Assembly: GCF_007066085.1 (NCBI RefSeq)
Contig: NZ_CP041405.1
Span: 3,985,001 to 4,049,000, forward strand
DNA from: Paenibacillus thiaminolyticus
Lineage (GTDB): Bacteria > Bacillota > Bacilli > Paenibacillales > Paenibacillaceae
Direction of reading: 5' to 3'
DNA length: 64,000 bases
Part shown: positions 46,476 through 55,101 of the stretch, piece after piece
Layout of the letters: each line of letters starts with the position of its first letter
Position numbering within the stretch: the first letter of the stretch is position 1
Program-made: the position numbers and the translations under genes
The notes under the pieces: generated by a model
Databases searched by the model: none
What the model was told of the DNA's origin: nothing
The model's input: only the letters and a program-made list of their open reading frames with translations

Positions 46476-47432
46476 ATGCAAGGAAACGCAGACAGCGCTC
46501 TCACGATGAACATGCCGGCCGCCAAAAAGAAATCGGTATGGAAGCGCATGGCGCAAACTTGGGAATTGTATCTTTTTATCGCCCCTGCATTTCTTTATTT
46601 TCTTATCTTCCACTACGGTCCCATGTATGGGATTCAAATCGCGTTTAAAAACTTTATTCCGGCCAAGGGGATTACAGGAAGCCCTTGGGTAGGGTTTGAT
46701 CATTTTGAGCGGTTTTTTAATTCCTACTATTTCTGGGATCTGCTGTGGAACACGCTCAGCATCAGCTTGTACGAGCTGGCGATTGGGTTTCCGCTTCCCA
46801 TCATTCTTGCCTTGGCATTCAATGAAGTCAAAGACGGCTTCTTCAAGCGAACCGTGCAAACGGTTACCTACGCGCCGCATTTTATCTCCGTCGTCGTTAT
46901 GGCCGGTATTATCATTACGTTCTTGTCGCCATCGACGGGGATTCTTGTACACATCATCGAATTTCTGGGCTTCGAGCCTGCCGCCTTCCTGACGGACCCG
47001 AGATGGTTCAAGACGGTCTACGTCCTGTCCGGCGTATGGCAGAGCACCGGGTGGGGCACTATCATCTACCTGGCGGCGCTCTCCGGCGTCGATCCGCAGC
47101 TCCATGAGGCCGCGATTATGGATGGCGCCAGCCGCTGGCAGCGCATCTGGAATATCAATATTCCGACCATCGTGCCGACGATTACCATCTTGTTGATTCT
47201 GAACATGGGCAGCATTCTCGGCGTAGGCTTCGAGAAAATCTTGCTCCTCCAGAACCCGCTCAACATGGAAGCATCGGACGTCATCTCCACCTTCGTCTAT
47301 CGTTCGGGTCTAGTCGATGCCCAGTACAGCTTCTCCACCGCTGTCGGCTTGTTCAACTCGGTGGTTAACGCTATCTTGCTCATTACAGTCAACCAAATCG
47401 CGCGCCGCACAAGCGAAACGAGCTTGTGGTAG
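46476..47432 (+). CDS. CUT1 sugar ABC transporter permease (LplB type)
   Basis: 318 residues from ATG 46476 (GAGAGGAGGGA upstream). Six membrane segments and LplB/YteP-type features: AFLYFLIFHYGPMYGIQIAFKNF near the start, the coupling loop LHEAAIMDGASRWQRIWNINIPTI, and VISTFVYRSGLVDAQYSFSTAVGLFNS at the C-terminus. Pairs with the next gene. This class imports complex oligosaccharides and relies on a shared ATPase such as MsmX. Confidence 0.9.
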   Translation: MQGNADSALTMNMPAAKKKSVWKRMAQTWELYLFIAPAFLYFLIFHYGPMYGIQIAFKNFIPAKGITGSPWVGFDHFERFFNSYYFWDLLWNTLSISLYELAIGFPLPIILALAFNEVKDGFFKRTVQTVTYAPHFISVVVMAGIIITFLSPSTGILVHIIEFLGFEPAAFLTDPRWFKTVYVLSGVWQSTGWGTIIYLAALSGVDPQLHEAAIMDGASRWQRIWNINIPTIVPTITILLILNMGSILGVGFEKILLLQNPLNMEASDVISTFVYRSGLVDAQYSFSTAVGLFNSVVNAILLITVNQIARRTSETSLW

Positions 47433-47449
47433 GAAGGAGGAAGCAGCAG

Positions 47450-48361
47450 ATGGCTTCTGTCGTGAAAGAAACGAGAGCGGATAAAGTGTTTATCTTTTGC
47501 AACTATATCTATCTGATACTGGCATTCATTGTCGTCGCCTATCCGATTATTTATATCATCAGCGCATCCATCAGTGATCCGAAGCTGGTCAACTCGGGAG
47601 AGATGTGGTTGTTCCCAAAAGGGATTACGTTCGAAGGGTATGCGCGGGTATTCGATAACGCCAAAATCTGGTCCGGGTATAAAAACACGATTATTTATAC
47701 GGTTGTCGGCACCTTGGTCAACCTTATCGTGACCTTGCCCGCGGCGTACGCCTTGAGCCGCAAAGATTTCGTCGGACGCAACTTCTTCATGGCCATGTTC
47801 ATGGTGACGATGTTCTTCGGCGGCGGGCTGGTTCCCGGTTACTTGCTCGTCAAAAACCTGGGCCTGATCAACAGCATGTGGGCGCTGATTCTGCCGGGTG
47901 CGGCATCGGTGTGGAATATTATTGTCGCCCGGACGTTCTTCCAGTCCACGATACCGAATGAGCTTCAGGAGGCCGCTCAGATTGACGGCTGCACCAATAT
48001 GAGGCTGTTCATCAAAATTGTGCTTCCGCTGTCGGCGCCGATTATTGCGGTCATGGCCCTGTTCTACGGGGTAGGCCACTGGAACAGTTACTTTGGAGCC
48101 TTGATTTATTTGAACGAAGAAGCGAAGTATCCGCTGCAGATGATTCTGCGCCAGATTCTCGTCTTGCAGGAGATGTCGGCCGAGACCACCGGCGCGGCTG
48201 TTAACAGCTCAGTCGCCGCTGCGCTGAACAATAAGGCGGAGGTCGCTTCTCTCATCAAATATGCCGTCATTATCGTCTCGACCTTGCCGGTCATCGTCGT
48301 CTATCCGTTCCTGCAGCGCTACTTCGTGCAAGGCGTCATGATTGGTTCGGTCAAAGGCTGA
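47450..48361 (+). CDS. CUT1 sugar ABC transporter permease (YtcP/LplC type)
   Basis: 303 residues from ATG 47450, with GGAAGGAGGAA upstream. Six membrane segments; YPIIYIISASISDPKLVNSGEMWLFPKGITFEGYARVF and the coupling loop LQEAAQIDGCTNMRLFIKIVLPLSAP identify the CarB/YtcP branch. Second half of the permease pair, 17 bases after its partner. Confidence 0.9.
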   Translation: MASVVKETRADKVFIFCNYIYLILAFIVVAYPIIYIISASISDPKLVNSGEMWLFPKGITFEGYARVFDNAKIWSGYKNTIIYTVVGTLVNLIVTLPAAYALSRKDFVGRNFFMAMFMVTMFFGGGLVPGYLLVKNLGLINSMWALILPGAASVWNIIVARTFFQSTIPNELQEAAQIDGCTNMRLFIKIVLPLSAPIIAVMALFYGVGHWNSYFGALIYLNEEAKYPLQMILRQILVLQEMSAETTGAAVNSSVAAALNNKAEVASLIKYAVIIVSTLPVIVVYPFLQRYFVQGVMIGSVKG

Positions 48362-48482
48362 TGTTCAACGCGTCAGCCGTCCGCTTCCTCTTCATCGGAT
48401 AATAACGAAGACTACCAGTCTTTGCTTATTATATGTGCTTCACCCGGTAACGTATAATGAACACAAAAGGGAGGATCTACGC

Positions 48483-50087
48483 ATGCAAAAGCTCAAAAAG
48501 ACATGGGCAATTCTGCTGTCCATGACGATGCTCTTCACCCTGCTGGCGGCTTGCGGCTCTTCAGACAAGCCTGCGGCAGAAGGCAACAGCGGCAATACAA
48601 GCAGCGAATCCGCAAGCGATGTCAGCAAGGACGGCTTCCCGATCGTCAATGAACCGATTACGCTGACGATGATGGGGCAAGACGTCGGAATTCAGAACTG
48701 GCAGAATATGGACTTCTTCAAAGAAATGGAGAAAAAGACGAACATCAAGTTCGAATTCCGCAATGCGCCGGCTGATAGCTTCGATACAAAGAGAAACCTC
48801 GTGTTCGCGAGCGGAGACTATCCCGATGTATTCTTCTCCGGACAGCTGCAAGCTTCCGATGAAGTCAACTATGGTGGACAGGGCGTCCTCATTCCGTTGG
48901 AAGGCTTGATTGAGGAGTATGCGCCGAATCTGAAGAAAATTCTCGACGACAATCCGGATATCCGCAAGTCGATTACAACCCCGGACGGACATATTTATTC
49001 GCTGCCGAACATCGACCTCGATGCCGGCTGGTATCGTGGACCGTTGTGGTACAACGGCAAGTTTTTGAAAGCGCTTGGCATGGAGGTCCCTAAAACGATC
49101 GATGAGCTGTACACCTATCTGAAGCGTGTCAAAGAGGAAGATCCGAACGGCAACGGCAAGCAAGACGAGATTCCGCTCGCTTCCGTCAAGCTGGACGATC
49201 TCCGCATGTGGCTGCTCGGCTCATGGGGCATTTACAACGAAGTTATCTATTCCGATACCCAGGACAAAGTTCACTATACGCCAATGGAGCCAGGCTATAA
49301 GGAATACTTGACGTTCCTGAACAAGCTGTGGACCGAGGGCTTGCTTGACAAAGAAACGTTCTCGCAAACCGATGAGCAGAAAAAGGCGAAAGGGAAGAAC
49401 AATCAGATCGGCCTCTTCTCTGACTATCATGCTTACTTCACGCTCGGCGGCGAGCCAAGCATGGATGATCCGATGTATCGTCCGGTCGACAGCGACGTGA
49501 AGGCCGTAGCTGCGAAGCATCCGGGTCTGGCGAAAGGCGCTTTTGCGATTACGAACAAAAACAAGCATCCGGAAGCAACGATGCGTTGGGTAGACTATCT
49601 GTACTCTACGGAAGGCGCCGAGCTGCTCAGCAACGGTCCGGAAGGCATCCTGTGGGAGTATGTCAATAAAGACGACCATACGAAGAAATGGCTGGATGTG
49701 CCAGGCGGCGGCGACCGTGAAGAGTATCGCGCGACGCTGACTCCGGACTACGGCGTTGTCGTACCGAAGATTACGAACGAAGATACGAAGCGCGGCTTCT
49801 CCGGCGAATTCGATGCATGGCTGAAAAAGGAAACAGATGAAAAGATTCTGCCTATCGCAAAGGTTCCATTCCCGAGCGTATACTTGTCGCAAGACGAGCA
49901 AGCGGAAGTATCCAGCATCCGTTCCGACCTGGATACGTACGTGAAGCAAATGGAAGCGAAATTCGTAACAGGTCAAGAGCCGTTGACGAACTGGGATAAA
50001 TATCTCGAGACTTGCAAAAAAATGGGCGGCGACCGCATCGTAGAAATCTATCAAGCGGCGTACGACCGTTGGAACACAGGGAACTGA
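48483..50087 (+). CDS. CUT1 extracellular solute-binding lipoprotein (LplA type)
   Basis: 534 residues from ATG 48483 (GGGAGGA upstream). Lipoprotein signal TLLAACGS (Cys24) and a Ser/Asn-rich linker. The body matches large LplA-type binding proteins (EMEKKTNIKFEFRNAPADSFDTKRNLVFASGDYPDVFFSG; NGNGKQDEIPLA, a calcium-loop-like turn). Ligand unknown, probably a plant or bacterial oligosaccharide. A TATAAT at 48453-48458 in the 121-base gap could give extra transcripts of this gene. Ends in a GC-rich terminator. Confidence 0.88.
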   Translation: MQKLKKTWAILLSMTMLFTLLAACGSSDKPAAEGNSGNTSSESASDVSKDGFPIVNEPITLTMMGQDVGIQNWQNMDFFKEMEKKTNIKFEFRNAPADSFDTKRNLVFASGDYPDVFFSGQLQASDEVNYGGQGVLIPLEGLIEEYAPNLKKILDDNPDIRKSITTPDGHIYSLPNIDLDAGWYRGPLWYNGKFLKALGMEVPKTIDELYTYLKRVKEEDPNGNGKQDEIPLASVKLDDLRMWLLGSWGIYNEVIYSDTQDKVHYTPMEPGYKEYLTFLNKLWTEGLLDKETFSQTDEQKKAKGKNNQIGLFSDYHAYFTLGGEPSMDDPMYRPVDSDVKAVAAKHPGLAKGAFAITNKNKHPEATMRWVDYLYSTEGAELLSNGPEGILWEYVNKDDHTKKWLDVPGGGDREEYRATLTPDYGVVVPKITNEDTKRGFSGEFDAWLKKETDEKILPIAKVPFPSVYLSQDEQAEVSSIRSDLDTYVKQMEAKFVTGQEPLTNWDKYLETCKKMGGDRIVEIYQAAYDRWNTGN

Positions 50088-50100
50088 ACCGTAATGCAAA

Positions 50101-50140
50101 GAGCCCCGGGGGTGAATTCCTCCGGGGTTCCGTTTATTTT
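50101..50140 (+). terminator. terminator of the lpl-type importer operon
   Basis: GAGCCCCGGGGG (50101-50112) pairs with CCTCCGGGGTTC (50119-50130), followed by a T-rich stretch; it starts 14 bases after the stop codon. Confidence 0.85.
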
Positions 50141-50358
50141 TGGCATCATGCTCATTTTTATCTAATTTTAAGGTTCGGTTCAGTTTTCTTTAATGTAGCC
50201 ATTGTATTCTGATTATGGACCGAATGACAGATGAGTTCTTGCAAAGGAGGGTTGCCCTGCATCGATTGAACCTTGGACAGCCGGATTTCATCCGTTGAAC
50301 AAGGACATCCGTTTCATCTTTCTCATGGTTTACAGTTTACCCCTAGAACATAATATAT

Positions 50359-50388
50359 GCCGCGTCGCTTGCGATGCGGCTCTTTTTT
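50359..50388 (+). terminator. orphan terminator in a gene-free region
   Basis: GCCGCGTCGC (50359-50368) pairs with GCGATGCGGC (50371-50380) with a G-T pair, followed by seven T residues. No open reading frame ends here; it may mark the 3' end of a small RNA. Confidence 0.7.
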
Positions 50389-50414
50389 TGTTTTTACAAG
50401 TGAAATAAGTAAAT

Positions 50415-50460
50415 AGCCATTCCCCCGTCAGTAGTTACGGTGGGGATGGCTTTTTTGTTT
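50415..50460 (+). terminator. second orphan terminator
   Basis: AGCCATTCCCCCGT (50415-50428) pairs with ACGGTGGGGATGGCT (50437-50451), followed by TTTTTTG. It is 27 bases after the previous terminator. Confidence 0.75.
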
Positions 50461-50536
50461 TTGCCGCCGAGGGGAGGCTGGGCCGTGTGATGCTCTAGGG
50501 TGCTCTCTAGTGGGAGGAGACGGGGGGATGTGGTGG

Positions 50537-50720
50537 GATTCCTGCAAATTTACAGTATTTTAACGCTGTCGGGGGCGGAATCGGGGGAATTGCTGCGCAG
50601 ATGCAGGAATTTGCCCATTTTGTCGTAGTCTGAGCGGAAAGGGGCGAAATTGGTGGAGATTTGCAGGATTGCTGTTTTGGAGGAGCGGCGGTAGCGAAAA
50701 TACTGTATTTTTGCAGCTTT
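50537..50720. repeat. interspersed intergenic repeat, locus C
   Basis: Members of the TGTAATTTTGCAGGATT family: reverse at 50537-50557 (GATTCCTGCAAATTTACAGTA), forward at 50656-50670 and 50701-50720, plus a diverged copy near 50597-50612. The outer copies (50537-50557 and 50701-50720) are inverted and could pair. Open frames on the minus strand across this stretch are low-complexity Pro/Ser runs without an SD and are not called. Confidence 0.65.
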
Positions 50721-50857
50721 GCGTCGGTGGAGGTGGGCCGTGGTTCGGCCGTCGGAGGTGGAGGCGGGCAGAAGGCGATGGGAAGCAACCGAACATAGTG
50801 GCATTGCAATATTCCTAAAACTATAAAATCAACTTGCTGTCATTTTGCACAAAAGGT

Positions 50858-51040
50858 AATCTTGTTTCATTATTTTATGAAACAAGATTCGCAATTGTTT
50901 CCTGAAAACACGTCAAAATCAGCGTTGTTTTCATAAAATAAAAGAATTCAAGCCAAGTTCGACATTTTCTCTTTTCATACTGACAGAAATGTGGTTTAAT
51001 ATGAAACAAGAAGTGTTTCAATTGTTTCAGATTTGTTTCA
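50858..51040 (+). promoter_or_regulatory. cluster of TGTTTCA/TGAAACA operator half-sites before the LacI gene
   Basis: Six exact TGTTTCA or TGAAACA heptamers at 50863, 50878, 51002, 51014, 51023 and 51034. The first two lie in a perfect 13-bp inverted repeat (50858-50870 with 50877-50889, loop TATTTT); 51002 and 51014 form a second dyad. TGTTTCC-TGAAAAC at 50896-50909 is a weaker pair. TTTTCA (50972-50977), 17 bases, TTTAAT (50995-51000) is a possible promoter in the middle. Autoregulation by the adjacent LacI protein is inferred. Confidence 0.6.
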
Positions 51041-51062
51041 TTGGTTGTCAGGGGGGGATTTC

Positions 51063-52097
51063 GTGGCCAACATCAAGGATGTCGCAAAATTGGCTGGCGT
51101 ATCTCCAGCAACGGTATCAAGAGTGTTATCGAACAAAGGCAATACCTCGGAAGACGTGCGGGCCAGAGTCCAGATGGCGATTCGGAAGACGAACTATGTT
51201 CGCCCCGGAGGTGCCAAGCCTCTCGTCGCGGGCAGCAGGACCATTTGCTTGACCATCGCCCGGAACTCAACCGATATTTTCGGGAACCCGTTCTTCGACA
51301 GCGTGCTGTATGGGGTATCGAGCACCGTCGAGCAGCATGGCATGGATTTGCAGCTGGCGGTGTTCCACAGCGTCGATCGTCAGATCGAGAAATGCGTGCA
51401 GCTGTACAAGCAGCAAAAGATCGACGGGCTTATTCTGACCGGGATTTTGTCCGCTGACAAGGATCGGCTGCTGCGGACCTTCCATGAGGAGCATATTCCG
51501 TTCGTCATGATCGGCCGCACGTTCCGCCATGACGTATTCTCCGTCCATAACGACAACCTGAGGGACGGATTTATGGCCGCCCGGCATCTGATCGACGCCG
51601 GATACCGGAATCTCGTCGTATTGACACAGGATACGAAGCTCGATGTATTCGCGGCGAGAATATCCGGTTACAGGCAGGCCATACAGCAAGTCGGGCTGGA
51701 CGCGGGCCCCGAGCGCATCGTGCAGGCCGGCCCGGAAGAAGAGGATATTATGAATGCGCTGCAGCGTCTGCTGGACGAAGGCATCGCCGTCGACAGCGTC
51801 ATTACGATGGACAGCGTCATGTCGCTTAGCGTATTGAAGTTCTGCCAATTGACCGGGCTGCGCGTTCCGCAGGAAGTCGGGATTATCGGGTTCAATGATG
51901 CCCCTTATCTGGTCAAGGTATCCCCGACATTAAGCTGCGTTGAGATGAACGGGGCCAACCTGGGCGCGGAAGCATTTCATTTGCTGAATGAGATTATGAA
52001 TGAACCGCAGGCGATGAGTCTCAAAAAAAACGTGACGCTTCCATCGAAGCTAATGATTCGTCAATCGACCGCTAGATCGGCCTTCGAGGGTATATAA
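51063..52097 (+). CDS. LacI-family transcriptional regulator (maltodextrin locus, left)
   Basis: 344 residues from GTG 51063, with AGGGGGG six bases upstream. N-terminal HTH NIKDVAKLAGVSPATVSRVLSNKGNTSEDVRARV, then a periplasmic-binding-protein-like sensor (HIPFVMIGRTF, EVGIIGFNDAPYLVKVSPTLSCVEMN). It shares many blocks with the second LacI protein at 60533 (RTICxTIAR, IFGNP, SVDxQIEKC, VGIIGFNDA, VTLPSxLxxRQST), so the two are paralogues flanking the maltodextrin genes. A MalR/MdxR-like role is inferred from the neighbours. The operator is probably the TGTTTCA cluster upstream. Confidence 0.9.
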   Translation: MANIKDVAKLAGVSPATVSRVLSNKGNTSEDVRARVQMAIRKTNYVRPGGAKPLVAGSRTICLTIARNSTDIFGNPFFDSVLYGVSSTVEQHGMDLQLAVFHSVDRQIEKCVQLYKQQKIDGLILTGILSADKDRLLRTFHEEHIPFVMIGRTFRHDVFSVHNDNLRDGFMAARHLIDAGYRNLVVLTQDTKLDVFAARISGYRQAIQQVGLDAGPERIVQAGPEEEDIMNALQRLLDEGIAVDSVITMDSVMSLSVLKFCQLTGLRVPQEVGIIGFNDAPYLVKVSPTLSCVEMNGANLGAEAFHLLNEIMNEPQAMSLKKNVTLPSKLMIRQSTARSAFEGI

Positions 52098-52164
52098 TGG
52101 GGCCTGACTACCCGCTATCAAGCCCCGGCAAGGTTCCGGGAAGAGGCGGGCACAGATGTACTCC

Positions 52165-52297
52165 ATGGCAGCGCTTCAGGACAGAGCCCAAGAACAGCGC
52201 TGATGGGCAGCACTTGAGGACAACGCTCAATGACAGCGCTGATGGGCAATACTTGAGGACACAGCTCAAGGACAGCACTTAAAGGCAGCACTCAAGG
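52165..52297. repeat. 39-base tandem repeat array
   Basis: Two good units (52194-52232 and 52233-52271; shared core acagcgctgatgggca, then acttgagga) flanked by partial units at 52165-52193 and 52272-52297. The period is a multiple of three, but the 61-codon frame running through it is not convincing as a gene. The rest of the 284-base spacer includes an 8-bp dyad (GCTCTGCG 52301-52308, CGCAGAGC 52328-52335). Confidence 0.75.
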
Positions 52298-52381
52298 AAA
52301 GCTCTGCGAGAAGGCAGACCATACGCCCGCAGAGCGGATTGCATGCGGTTCCACAGATTACAGAGTAAGCAGGGAGCGATT

Positions 52382-53032
52382 ATGGAGTTATTTCTTGTAC
52401 GGCATGGACAATCGGTAGGCAATACGCTGCCGGACCGCGATATGCCGGATTCGCCGCTAACCGAGCAGGGCCATGCGCAAGCCGCGCGCGTGGCGATATA
52501 TTTGCGGGATCGGGGCATTAGCGCCATCTATTCCAGCCCGTTGATTCGGGCGATGCAGTCGGCGCAGCCGCTGGCAAGACTGCTCGGTCTGCCGATTCAG
52601 GTGATGACAGCGTTGTATGAAGTCAGGGAAGGCAGCCGGTTCGCCGGTCCTTCTCAGCACTTGTTATTGGAGATGGTCCCGGAAGCCGTATTCGAGGACA
52701 CGATGGGGACGGACGGATGGGAATGCCCGGGAGGCGATTGCCCCGAGACCGTTCAGCGGCGCGCGCAGGAAGCGCTGCGGCGGCTTCGGGCGTGCAGCGA
52801 GGAGCGGATCGCGGTATTTTGTCACGGGAATTTCAATGAATATCTTCTTCGCGAAGCGCTCGGCATGGCTTCAGCGGCGCATATCCGGTTCCCCCAGGAG
52901 AATACGGGGGTGAACCATATCGTCTTCGGCGAGCATGCGACCAAGCTGATGAAGCTGAACGATACGGGGCATCTGCCGAGAGGAGCGTTCGAACGGGCGG
53001 GCCGGGCTGCCGGCAGCCCTCCGGGCGGATAA
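52382..53032 (+). CDS. histidine phosphatase family protein (phosphoglycerate-mutase-like), copy 1
   Basis: 216 residues from ATG 52382. Catalytic motif LVRHGQSVGN at the N-terminus (phospho-accepting His in RHG) and the second catalytic His in IAVFCHGNFNEYLLREAL; YSSPLIRAMQSAQPLA is the usual third block. A cofactor-independent cytosolic phosphatase is likely; a sugar phosphate would fit the neighbouring maltodextrin genes but is unproven. Followed 33 bases later by a related gene. Confidence 0.85.
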   Translation: MELFLVRHGQSVGNTLPDRDMPDSPLTEQGHAQAARVAIYLRDRGISAIYSSPLIRAMQSAQPLARLLGLPIQVMTALYEVREGSRFAGPSQHLLLEMVPEAVFEDTMGTDGWECPGGDCPETVQRRAQEALRRLRACSEERIAVFCHGNFNEYLLREALGMASAAHIRFPQENTGVNHIVFGEHATKLMKLNDTGHLPRGAFERAGRAAGSPPGG

Positions 53033-53065
53033 AAGATTATCACAACACAGAGGAGAACATCAGCT

Positions 53066-53689
53066 ATGCACTTATATGTCATTCGCCATGCACAATCGAC
53101 CATGAATATTGGACAAGGAGGCGGACCGAACTGCAGCTTGTCGGAAGTGGGACAATGGCAAGCGGAGCAAATCCCTTCGTTTTTCAAGGAAATCCAACTG
53201 AACGCCATCTTCTGCAGTCCGCTGCGCAGAGTCATTCAGACCGCGACGCCCCTTGCCAAAGCGCAGGGTCTAGGTATTGTGCTCATACCGGAAATGTCCG
53301 AAATATTTAATGAGGAATGGAAGGACTACCGGGATTATGATTGGGAAGCCTGTCAGCAGATTGTAGAGGAATTCCCGCACGCCCAATTCGTGGAGTATCA
53401 GGATATGGAGCGCAAGTGGTGGCCAACCTGGCCGGAGAATCATGCCATCGTCCGCAAGCGCGTGCAGAAGTTCGTCGACGCGAAGCTGACCGATTATTAC
53501 GGAACCGATGCGCATATTGCGGTATTCGGGCATGGCCAGACGACCGCGGATATGAAGCAAATCGTTAATCCCGGGGACATTCATCCCGTATATAACGCGG
53601 CGATCGTGCACTATGTTCTCGATTCGCAAGGCCAATGTGAGCGTGTATCGTTGCATAAAGACCATCTCGGTCAGCACGTATACGAATAA
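53066..53689 (+). CDS. histidine phosphatase family protein, copy 2
   Basis: 207 residues. Motif VIRHAQSTMN replaces RHG with RHA, a tolerated variant in the family. Further blocks FCSPLRRVIQTATPLA and IAVFGHGQTTADMKQI (second His). It differs considerably from copy 1, so an old duplication or two recruitments are possible. 33 bases separate it from the malE-like gene. Confidence 0.83.
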   Translation: MHLYVIRHAQSTMNIGQGGGPNCSLSEVGQWQAEQIPSFFKEIQLNAIFCSPLRRVIQTATPLAKAQGLGIVLIPEMSEIFNEEWKDYRDYDWEACQQIVEEFPHAQFVEYQDMERKWWPTWPENHAIVRKRVQKFVDAKLTDYYGTDAHIAVFGHGQTTADMKQIVNPGDIHPVYNAAIVHYVLDSQGQCERVSLHKDHLGQHVYE

Positions 53690-53722
53690 ATCTCAACCAT
53701 GATCTCAAGGGGGAACTAACGT

Positions 53723-55015
53723 ATGGCTAAGAAAATGGTATTGCTGCTGCTCTCATTAACCGTCGTCCTGTCGCTTGCGGCCTGCGGGCCGAAGCGGGAG
53801 GCGGAACAGGCCAAGCCGAATACGGATACGGCTCAGCAACAAGAAGGGGAGATGCCGCCGAAGCCGGAGCATCTGAAAATCTGGGGTCCGGAAAATGAGC
53901 CGGAATTGAAATCGATGCGGGCGATTACGCAAAAATTTACGGAGAAGACGGGCATTGATGTGGAAGTCATTCCATTCAACCCGCGCGAACAGGCGAAAGC
54001 GTTCTCACTCGACGGACCGTCCGACCGCGGTCCTGACCTGTGGAGCGCCACCCATAACTCCATGGGCCGCAACGTGCTGCAAGGGTTGGCCGAGCCGTTC
54101 CAGATCAGCGAGGAGCAGATTAGCCAGTATTCGCCAGAGGCCATCAAGGCCGTGACGATTGACGGTAAAATCTACAATCTGCCTATGGTCGTCGAGACGA
54201 CCGCCTTGTTCTACAACAAGGAGCTGCTGCCAAATGCGCCGGAAACATGGGAAGAGCTGGAGAAGTTTGCGTTGGAGTTCACGGACGCGTCGAAGGATAA
54301 ATACGGATTTTTGCTCGATGCGACGAATTTCTATTACGCCAACATGTTCCTGCAGGGCAACGGCGGTTATGTGTTCGGGTATGACCCGGCTACGGGCTAC
54401 AACGCGGACGATATCGGGCTGAATAATGAAGGCGCTGTCCAAGGGGCAAACCTGATCAAGTCATGGTTCGAAAAAAAGCTGATTCCGGCATCGATTAATG
54501 GCGACGTCATCGACGGCTTGTTCAAAGACGGCAAGGTTGCCGCGGTCGTCTCGGTACCGTCGTCGATCAAAAACTATGAATCGGCGCTGGGAGACAAGCT
54601 GGGCGCCGTGCCGCTGCCGAAGCTGGCCAACGGTCAACGCCCGCCTTCCTTCCTGGGCGTCAAAGGTCTGGTGCTGTCCCCATTCTCTAAAAATAAGGAG
54701 TGGGCGACCGAGTTGGCTTTGTTCATTACCAATGACGAGAACGGAGCGAGCCATTTCCAGACGGCCGGGGAAATTCCAGCACGTCCGGGCATTTTAGAAA
54801 GCGATCTCATTACGAAGCATCCTTACTTCTCGGCCGTGGCCGAACAGTCCACATTCGCTACGCCAACGCCGAATAACCCGGAAATCTCCCAGACGTGGGA
54901 GCCGATGAAAAATGCGCTCGTGTTCCTGGCCCAAGGGCAGGACGCCAAAGAGGTGCTGGATGAAGCGGTCAATCAAATTAAAGAACAAATCGCGATCAAC
55001 AACGCCAATAAGTAA
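53723..55015 (+). CDS. mdxE: maltose/maltodextrin-type ABC transporter binding lipoprotein
   Basis: 430 residues. Lipoprotein signal VLSLAACG (Cys21), a Gln/Glu-rich linker, then a MalE-like body: LKIWGPENEPELKSMRAITQKFTEKTGIDVEVIPF, GPDLWSATHNSMGRNVLQGLAEPF, LPMVVETTALFYNKELLPNAPETWEELEKFA, and FLGVKGLVLSPFSKNKEWATELALFI. Delivers malto-oligosaccharides to the permeases downstream. AAGGGGG precedes the ATG. Assignment to maltodextrin rests on the MalF/MalG relatives and the GH31 enzyme. Confidence 0.87.
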   Translation: MAKKMVLLLLSLTVVLSLAACGPKREAEQAKPNTDTAQQQEGEMPPKPEHLKIWGPENEPELKSMRAITQKFTEKTGIDVEVIPFNPREQAKAFSLDGPSDRGPDLWSATHNSMGRNVLQGLAEPFQISEEQISQYSPEAIKAVTIDGKIYNLPMVVETTALFYNKELLPNAPETWEELEKFALEFTDASKDKYGFLLDATNFYYANMFLQGNGGYVFGYDPATGYNADDIGLNNEGAVQGANLIKSWFEKKLIPASINGDVIDGLFKDGKVAAVVSVPSSIKNYESALGDKLGAVPLPKLANGQRPPSFLGVKGLVLSPFSKNKEWATELALFITNDENGASHFQTAGEIPARPGILESDLITKHPYFSAVAEQSTFATPTPNNPEISQTWEPMKNALVFLAQGQDAKEVLDEAVNQIKEQIAINNANK

Positions 55016-55101
55016 GGAATGATTATCGGATCGGGGTGCGGGTCCGCATCCCCATCCGCTTGAATTCGCATTGCGGATGTCAACGAGGAGGCTTGATTAG
55101 A

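Noticed and set aside
50507..50815. Three overlapping minus-strand frames of 78-100 codons in repeat locus C
   Set aside because: Pro/Ser-rich translations of repeat DNA in all three frames, without start signals.
52097..52282. A 61-codon frame starting at the LacI stop
   Set aside because: It has a plausible SD, but the product is only a translated 39-base repeat; kept as a repeat, not a gene.
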